Of a stretch of 13,364 nt of DNA, positions 6,607-11,104 are shown one piece after another. Both the position numbers and the translations under genes were made by a program. Position 1 is the first letter of the stretch; each line of letters opens with the position of its first letter. Source of the DNA: Coriobacteriales bacterium (lineage in GTDB: Bacteria > Actinomycetota > Coriobacteriia > Coriobacteriales > UBA8131); assembly GCA_031261765.1 (NCBI GenBank), contig JAISJA010000102.1, positions 1-13,364 of the forward strand, in the 5' to 3' direction. The notes below the pieces were generated by a model. That model searched no databases. It saw only the letters and a list, made by a program, of their open reading frames with translations, and was not told the DNA's origin.

Positions 6607-7506
6607 GTGGCCGACCTTGCATTGAGATTCAACAAGGACGTCTTGGTGGTAGAAGGCTCTATTGACACGTTGCTTGCGCGCGACGGCGCTTTGGACGTGG
6701 ATAGCGCGTCGGAGCTGTTGGACGTGTTGGAACCCGGGCTTATAATAGACGCGCATCGCAGATACAAACAAGCGGGCGCGCAGTGCATGATAAGCAACAC
6801 CGTGGGCGGAAGTACTAATATGCTATCACGCTATGGTCTTGCCGAGCGAGCAGACGAGCTTAACCGCGCGGGCGTGCGCTGCGCACTTGCGGCACAGCCT
6901 GAACACGTACTGGCATGCGTTGGAAGCTGCGGCGTAAGCATAACTGACGATACGGCTACGTACGACGCGGCATACGCACAATACATCACGCAGATAAAAT
7001 CGCTTGCGGCCGAGGGCCCTGACGCCATATTCATACGTGATGCGGCAGAGATGGACGACGCGATATGCGCGGTCAGCGCGGCTGGTGAGGCGTGCGATCT
7101 GCCCGTGCTTGTTACGCTGACCGGAGAGGCTTTTGCGCGCGGTGGCGATGCTGGCGGCGACGCTGGCGTTGGCGATGCCGGCAACAGCGAGGGCAATGGG
7201 GCTGGCCTGGAGGCGTCCATACGCGCGCTAAAAGAGGCCGGAGCGGACGCCGTTGGCTTTGGCGGCAACATCGGCGCAACGGATATGGTACCGCTTATAA
7301 AAAGAGCGGCCGCAATATGTGACCTGCCGATAATAGCCATGCCGGCCGCGACCGGGCCAAGCGACCTCATGGCCGACTTCGCGTTTCACGCGCGCGCGGC
7401 GGGAGCGCAGTTCATAGGAGCGGGGCTGTGCAGCGATCCTTCGTATACGGGAGCTGTTTATGCCGCCATAGGCGGCCTGGACGTAAAAACACCTGAGTTG
7501 GCATGA
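6607..7506 (+). CDS. Homocysteine S-methyltransferase-like protein lacking the zinc-binding cysteines
   Basis: TIM-barrel protein of the homocysteine-binding/methyltransferase family (MetH N-terminal domain, MmuM, BHMT), 299 residues. Recognisable family segments are LVVEGSIDTLL (13-23, degenerate form of DGAMGTxL), PGLIIDAHRRYKQAGAQCMI followed by SNTVGG (53-78, compare the family's IHxxYxxAGAD-xxxTNTFG), ERADELNRAGVRCAL (80s-90s), and C-terminal barrel strands. The three zinc ligands are not there. The first Cys motif (G-x-N-C-x-x-G-P) is VGFGGNIGA (216-224), and the family's GGCCGTTP is GAGLCSDP (271-278), with Gly and Leu at the two Cys positions. Normal zinc-dependent thiol activation is therefore doubtful. 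A GDAG-rich linker (about 179-200) interrupts the barrel. The start is GTG at 6607, with AAGGAG (6595-6600) 6 bases upstream. The gene is monocistronic, divergent from Asp23. Confidence 0.8.
   Translation: MADLALRFNKDVLVVEGSIDTLLARDGALDVDSASELLDVLEPGLIIDAHRRYKQAGAQCMISNTVGGSTNMLSRYGLAERADELNRAGVRCALAAQPEHVLACVGSCGVSITDDTATYDAAYAQYITQIKSLAAEGPDAIFIRDAAEMDDAICAVSAAGEACDLPVLVTLTGEAFARGGDAGGDAGVGDAGNSEGNGAGLEASIRALKEAGADAVGFGGNIGATDMVPLIKRAAAICDLPIIAMPAATGPSDLMADFAFHARAAGAQFIGAGLCSDPSYTGAVYAAIGGLDVKTPELA
7140..7184 (+). repeat. GDAG-encoding imperfect tandem repeat
   Basis: Twelve-base units of the form GGCGAYGCYGGC occur as two adjacent copies and a third after a GTT codon (about 7144-7182). 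They encode GDAG-GDAG-V-GDAG inside the methyltransferase-like protein. This is an in-frame low-complexity linker, probably arisen by slippage. Confidence 0.6.
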
Positions 7507-7514
7507 AATAAAAT

Positions 7515-7536
7515 AGGACGCGCCATAGCGCGTCCT
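7515..7536 (-). terminator. Hairpin with T-rich tail on the minus strand
   Basis: A perfect 9-bp stem, AGGACGCGC/GCGCGTCCT, with 4-base loop CATA. Read on the minus strand it is followed by ATTTTATTT, as expected for a Rho-independent terminator stopping transcription from rpsT. On the plus strand it starts 8 bases after the methyltransferase-like stop codon but lacks a U tract. Confidence 0.65.
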
Positions 7537-7546
7537 GTGCAAGAGG

Positions 7547-7578
7547 TCAGGGAGCTATTGTCTTAAACAATCCCCTGA
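7547..7578. other. Intergenic hairpin between converging genes
   Basis: TCAGGG (7547-7552) pairs with CCCTGA (7573-7578), and ATTGT (7557-7561) pairs with ACAAT (7567-7571) around loop CTTAA. It lies between the two better terminator hairpins in the 135-bp gap between the methyltransferase-like gene and rpsT. It has no T tract of its own. Confidence 0.5.
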
Positions 7579-7622
7579 AATAACAATATAACAATACGCT
7601 AGCTTATGTATGGGCTAGTGTA
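7570..7622 (-). terminator. Rho-independent terminator of rpsT
   Basis: A 9-bp stem (TACGCTAGC 7595-7603 with GCTAGTGTA 7614-7622, one G-T pair) begins 20 bases after the rpsT stop. On the minus strand it is followed by a T-rich stretch, TTGTTATATTGTTATTT. Because TATTTGT follows on the plus strand, it may also act weakly in the other direction. Confidence 0.65.
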
Positions 7623-7641
7623 TTTGTCAACGAAACGAAAG

Positions 7642-7905
7642 CTATGCGACAGAGTTAGCCAGATGCATAACGCCGCTCTTGCGGTTCGCAGCCTGGTTCT
7701 TATGTATGATGCCCTTTGACACGGCCCTGTCAAGCAGACGGCATGCAGCGTTGGCGTTAGTGAGCGCCGTTTCCTTATCGGCATTCGCCACTGCGTCACG
7801 TACCGCGCGTACGGCGGTCTTCAGCTCGCTTTTAGCCGCGCGGTTGCGCATGCGGGCTTTCTCGTTAGTTAGTATACGTTTCTTTTGGCTCTTGATGTTT
7901 GCCAC
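7642..7905 (-). CDS. rpsT: 30S ribosomal protein S20
   Basis: Small, basic primary-binding protein of the 30S subunit that contacts 16S rRNA. The 87-residue length and sequence are typical. It starts [20 protein letters not shown], with the conserved [10 protein letters not shown] segment (21-30) and the C-terminal [15 protein letters not shown] motif, which is diagnostic for S20. The start is GTG at 7905, preceded by AAAGG (7920-7916) about 10 bases upstream. The gene is monocistronic with its own terminators at 7515-7622. The preceding 60 bases are AT-rich and probably hold the promoter, but no convincing -35/-10 pair could be fixed. Confidence 0.97.
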   Translation of the reverse strand: MANIKSQKKRILTNEKARMRNRAAKSELKTAVRAVRDAVANADKETALTNANAACRLLDRAVSKGIIHKNQAANRKSGVMHLANSVA

Positions 7906-7944
7906 TTTTACTAAACCTTTCTTGTCTTAAATCACAGACTATAT

Positions 7945-7963
7945 ATGTTACCACAAATAACAT
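7945..7963. promoter_or_regulatory. Inverted repeat upstream of rpsT
   Basis: ATGTTA and TAACAT separated by 7 bases, in an AT-rich stretch 40-58 bp upstream of the rpsT GTG. Size and position would suit an operator or promoter-proximal site, but no regulator can be named. Confidence 0.3.
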
Positions 7964-7984
7964 GATTATATGGGCTTAGCGTGA

Positions 7985-8100
7985 CATGGATTCCGGGTCA
8001 AGCCCGGAATGACGTAAGGAGGATACGGAATGACGTTAGTGGGTGCCGGAATGGCGTAAATGGGTCATCCTGCGAGACGCGAAGCGGCTCGCAGGATGAC
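7985..8100. repeat. Intergenic composite palindromic repeat cluster
   Basis: A type-A hairpin (ATTCCGGG-TCAAG-CCCGGAAT, 7990-8010) is followed by GACG. Two right-half-only copies of CGGAATGACGT then begin at 8026 and 8047; with the first at 8005 the spacing is exactly 21 bp. A type-B hairpin follows with a perfect 13-bp stem, GTCATCCTGCGAG/CTCGCAGGATGAC (8064-8076 with 8088-8100). It lies between rpsT and the end of the oxidoreductase operon and may double as a transcription end for the latter. The first 73 bp align without gaps to 12790-12862. Confidence 0.88.
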
Positions 8101-8133
8101 GCACTCATAGAGCGCTATGCTCGCTCTACCACC

Positions 8134-8547
8134 TTAGATACCATTCTCCATGTAGACAACGCCGTCACGCGTGCACTCCCACTCGGGCTGCTCCCAGGTA
8201 TGATAGCCGTTATCCAGCAGCTCTTCTTTACGTTTCGCAATATCGCTTGCCGCGTCGCTCGTATCACCATACATAAGCGCGCCGGTTGGGCAGTTGTATA
8301 CGCAGTATGGAATATTCCCAGTGGACGCGTCGCCGTGGCATTTCGCGCATTTCTGGCTATACACGGGGTTCCACTTAAGGTACAGGTTGGGCCATTTGCC
8401 GCCGGCCTCGTCTATGCCGCCGCCGCCTATAGTGCGCACGAACATGCGGTACTCATCCAAATCTAACTTATATGCCGACTTACAAGCCATAGAGCAGGTC
8501 CAGCAACCCACGCAACGGTTAACGTCAACCAAAATAGTCTCTGCCAT
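8134..8547 (-). CDS. 4Fe-4S dicluster electron-transfer subunit of a molybdopterin oxidoreductase
   Basis: Soluble ferredoxin-like protein (137 residues) expected to shuttle electrons to or from the Mo enzyme encoded just upstream. Cys12, 15, 18 and 22 (CVGCWTCSMAC), Cys67 and 70 (CAKC), and Cys82 and 86 (CVYNCP) suit two 4Fe-4S clusters of the DmsB type. The protein is much shorter than DmsB/NrfC subunits (about 200 residues, four clusters): the other two cluster motifs are absent. No signal peptide or membrane segment is seen. ATG at 8547 is chosen because it follows the catalytic-subunit stop by 2 bases, is preceded by GGAG (8557-8554), and the first cluster starts 11 residues later. Translation is probably coupled. 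A small hairpin (8109-8127) and the palindromic cluster follow the stop codon. Confidence 0.9.
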   Translation of the reverse strand: MAETILVDVNRCVGCWTCSMACKSAYKLDLDEYRMFVRTIGGGGIDEAGGKWPNLYLKWNPVYSQKCAKCHGDASTGNIPYCVYNCPTGALMYGDTSDAASDIAKRKEELLDNGYHTWEQPEWECTRDGVVYMENGI

Positions 8548-8549
8548 GA

Positions 8550-11009
8550 TTACTCCGCCTTCCTTATGTCGCAAACGACGTCGAATATGACCTCCGGCGC
8601 CCTGTCACCGGCTATGAAACGCGTGGTCCTGGGCATGCCGAACATCGCCTGGATGCCATCCCAGCGCCTGCCGTTTATAACGGACATCGGGGTCTCGGTC
8701 TCTGGCGCGTTGTTGGGAGCGGCCAGCTCTTGCGGGCAGTCAGTGTCAGGATAATACGTCTCGTCGAAGCTATACCAGGTATGCACTATGCCCGGCGCAA
8801 CGTCTTCGCGCAGGTGCAGCACAGAGCGCATGGTCCCACGCTCGTTGAACACCTCTACCGCGTCGCCGTCGCGCAGTCCCTTCTCGGCCGCTGACACGGG
8901 GTTCATGGCCACGCCAAACTGCGTGTGGGCCAGGCGCTCCAGCTCTGGAACGTTCGTGAACTGACCTTGCATGAAGTACTTATGTCTGCCGATAAAGAAC
9001 TGGAAGGGATACGTCTTCTTAAGGTCGGCGTCGGTAACGTAGGTCGTCTGCTGACGCGCAAGCTGGTCACCGGTCTCGACGTGGATCTCGCTGTAGAACT
9101 GTATGCGACCGGTCTCGGTGCCATTGGGCCCGTGCATAGAGTATGGGTCGAACGGTATATCAGGGGCCTCTGTGTGCAATATCTTGGCCGCTGCCAGCCG
9201 GTCATAGGTCACGTCTGCCACCTGGCCGGCACGCGAGGCGTCCTCAGACTGGGTTATCTTGGCCTGAAGCGGCACCTGCTGCGAGTCAACCGATATACGC
9301 GCCCATTCCTCCTGCGTCTTATCGAAATACTGACCAATGCCCAAACGCGAGGCGATGCCGTTCCAGATGTCCGCCACGGTACGTGACTCGCCGCACGGCT
9401 CTATGGCCGGCTCGCAAAGCGTTATGCAGTTGCCCACCTCTGTGTTGACCTCATAGCGCTCGTAAGCCGTGGCTTCCGGCAGCACGTAGTCCGCCCAACG
9501 GCACGTGTCTGTCATACGTATCTCGAAGGCCACCACCATGTCGAACAGCGGCAGTATACGGTCGCGCCACAGGGCTTTGTTCGGGTGGTTCAACAACGGG
9601 TTGCCCTCGGCCACTATAAGCGTCTTGTATTGCTGCGCGTTGGGGTCTTTCGCGCTCTCCAGAATCTGGTCGAACATGACGAAGTCCCCCAGGTCCGTAG
9701 GCAGGTTCGGGTCGAACTTCATGGGGTTGCGGTCCAGGTTCACCCAGAAGCAGCCTTCTACCGCGCCCGCCATGATGGTGCCACCGTTAGGCTGGCCGTG
9801 GTTGCCGGTCAGGTAGGTAAGCAGTTTTATGGCGCGCATGGCCTGCGTGGCGTTGCCGTAGCGCAAACCGTCGCCTATGCACATTAAAGACGGGGAGCGC
9901 TTGGCGTACTCATGGGCCAGGTGCTCGCAGGTGGCTGCCGGAACACCGGTTATGCCCTCCTGCCACTCGGGCGTGAAGCCTTCAAGTTGCTCTAACAGCA
10001 AGGTATAAGATGACTTGCATGGGATCCCGTTAACCGTCGTGGTGCATTCCAGCTGGGGCTCTATTCCGCCGTAATCGAACGGGAACGACGTCGCGCGGTC
10101 TACACAGGCGACATTGCCACTCTTCGCGTCTAAGAGGGCAAAACGGGCCTCAGAACCGCCTTCCTGAATGTCTGACTCGCGTAGATACTGGCCGGTGTCA
10201 GTGCGCACCAGGTACGCCGCCGCGGTCTCAGCTAACAAGAACTCTTTGTTGACAAGGTCGTCGCGTACCAGGACGTGGTCCATGCCAAGCGCAAGGGCGG
10301 CGTCAGTGCCGGACTTCACGGGCACCCACTCGTCTACCTTCGCAGACGTATTGTCATAAAGGTTGCTTATGTGGAATATCTTGGCTCCACGCTCCCTGGC
10401 GTCAAGGAACATACGCGTAGTCCTGGCCGCGCGCGTGAAACCTATTGGGTTCCCGCCCCATATGAATATACAGGTGCTTGCGCTCATGACGTTGTCGCGG
10501 CCTCCGACGTACGCCATGCCTTCGTCTATAGCCTCGTGCTGGACGACCGCGTAGTCTACCCCAAGTCCTTCAAGCCCGCTTGCGCCATATATGTTAAGGA
10601 AACGGGAACCAAGTATATGGCCTATGGCCCCCTGGTTACCGGGAACGCCGCAGTAGAACATGTCTACCACGTTGGCGCGGCTGCCGTATTTCTCGGTGGT
10701 CTCGGCTATCTTGGCGCAGATCTCGTCTAGGGCCTGGTCCCAACTGATCTCCTCGAACTTGCCCTCGCCGCGCTCTCCGGTGCGCTTAAGCGGCTTCAGC
10801 AAACGGTTGTCTGCGTATGGGATCTTCCAGTTCATCACCCCCTTTTGGCATATCTGTACATCCGGGCCTATCTGCCCCGGATAATGCGCTTTCTGTGTGC
10901 GCACGATCTTGCCGTCTACCGTGTGCGTTTCCAGGATGCAACGTTCATGGCATCCCCACCCTTGGCACATATTGTAAGTAATGTGCTCTGCAGATTCTCC
11001 GCCTGACAT
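8550..11009 (-). CDS. Molybdopterin (bis-MGD) oxidoreductase catalytic subunit, DMSO reductase superfamily, cytoplasmic
   Basis: Catalytic subunit of a Mo/W-bisMGD enzyme, 819 residues. An N-terminal 4Fe-4S domain has Cys15, 20, 24 and 54 in unusual spacing C-x4-C-x3-C-x29-C (CQGWGCHERC); the family more often has x2 or x3 first. The molybdopterin-binding region follows with WGGNP (184-188), VKSGTDAALALGM (231-243), and the C-terminal dinucleotide-binding domain (GVAMNPVSAAEKGLRDGDAVEVFNERGT, near 740-775). The N-terminus MSGGESAEHITYNMC has no twin-arginine leader, so it is likely cytoplasmic. A soluble Mo subunit with a small two-cluster partner recalls gut-actinobacterial catechol dehydroxylases and related pyrogallol transhydroxylase/acetylene hydratase-type enzymes. 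That substrate class is a guess. The Mo ligand could not be fixed; VDYAVVQHE (151-159) is the likely region. A strong ribosome binding site GGAAGGAG (11021-11014) precedes ATG 11009. No maturation chaperone gene is in the window. Confidence 0.92.
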   Translation of the reverse strand: MSGGESAEHITYNMCQGWGCHERCILETHTVDGKIVRTQKAHYPGQIGPDVQICQKGVMNWKIPYADNRLLKPLKRTGERGEGKFEEISWDQALDEICAKIAETTEKYGSRANVVDMFYCGVPGNQGAIGHILGSRFLNIYGASGLEGLGVDYAVVQHEAIDEGMAYVGGRDNVMSASTCIFIWGGNPIGFTRAARTTRMFLDARERGAKIFHISNLYDNTSAKVDEWVPVKSGTDAALALGMDHVLVRDDLVNKEFLLAETAAAYLVRTDTGQYLRESDIQEGGSEARFALLDAKSGNVACVDRATSFPFDYGGIEPQLECTTTVNGIPCKSSYTLLLEQLEGFTPEWQEGITGVPAATCEHLAHEYAKRSPSLMCIGDGLRYGNATQAMRAIKLLTYLTGNHGQPNGGTIMAGAVEGCFWVNLDRNPMKFDPNLPTDLGDFVMFDQILESAKDPNAQQYKTLIVAEGNPLLNHPNKALWRDRILPLFDMVVAFEIRMTDTCRWADYVLPEATAYERYEVNTEVGNCITLCEPAIEPCGESRTVADIWNGIASRLGIGQYFDKTQEEWARISVDSQQVPLQAKITQSEDASRAGQVADVTYDRLAAAKILHTEAPDIPFDPYSMHGPNGTETGRIQFYSEIHVETGDQLARQQTTYVTDADLKKTYPFQFFIGRHKYFMQGQFTNVPELERLAHTQFGVAMNPVSAAEKGLRDGDAVEVFNERGTMRSVLHLREDVAPGIVHTWYSFDETYYPDTDCPQELAAPNNAPETETPMSVINGRRWDGIQAMFGMPRTTRFIAGDRAPEVIFDVVCDIRKAE

Positions 11010-11013
11010 AATG

Positions 11014-11061
11014 CTCCTTCCTAACGCCGAATATTATATTGATTACATAATAGTGCAAATT
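11014..11061 (-). promoter_or_regulatory. Leader of the oxidoreductase operon: ribosome binding site and possible promoter
   Basis: On the minus strand, GGAAGGAG (11021-11014) lies 4 bases before the ATG. Upstream is an AT-rich stretch containing TATAAT (11038-11033). TTGCAC lies only 14 bp before it, shorter than the usual 17, so the -35 assignment is weak. The 95-bp gap between this operon and the recJ-recQ gene shows no convincing terminator. Confidence 0.35.
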
Positions 11062-11104
11062 CGAAGGTATGTTTTCGGCGCGACCAGGCTATACGCCAGG
11101 CATT

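Noticed and set aside
6492..6800. N-terminal extension of the Asp23-family frame up to an ATG at 6800
   Set aside because: The extension overlaps the divergent methyltransferase-like gene and its promoter and has no family similarity. A good ribosome binding site sits directly before the ATG at 6491.
7985..8100. Possible CRISPR array
   Set aside because: The units are self-complementary hairpins and truncated halves with 21-bp periodicity; there are no unique spacers of constant length and no cas genes.
7981..8466. Plus-strand open frame beginning in the repeat cluster and running antisense to the ferredoxin gene
   Set aside because: It begins with repeat-derived peptide (GQARNDVRRIRNDV-like) and then is the antisense shadow of a well-supported iron-sulfur protein.
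11039..11050. FNR-type site (TTGAT half site) upstream of the oxidoreductase operon
   Set aside because: Only one half matches; the second half and spacing do not fit TTGAT-N4-ATCAA, and AT-rich sequence makes a chance half site likely.
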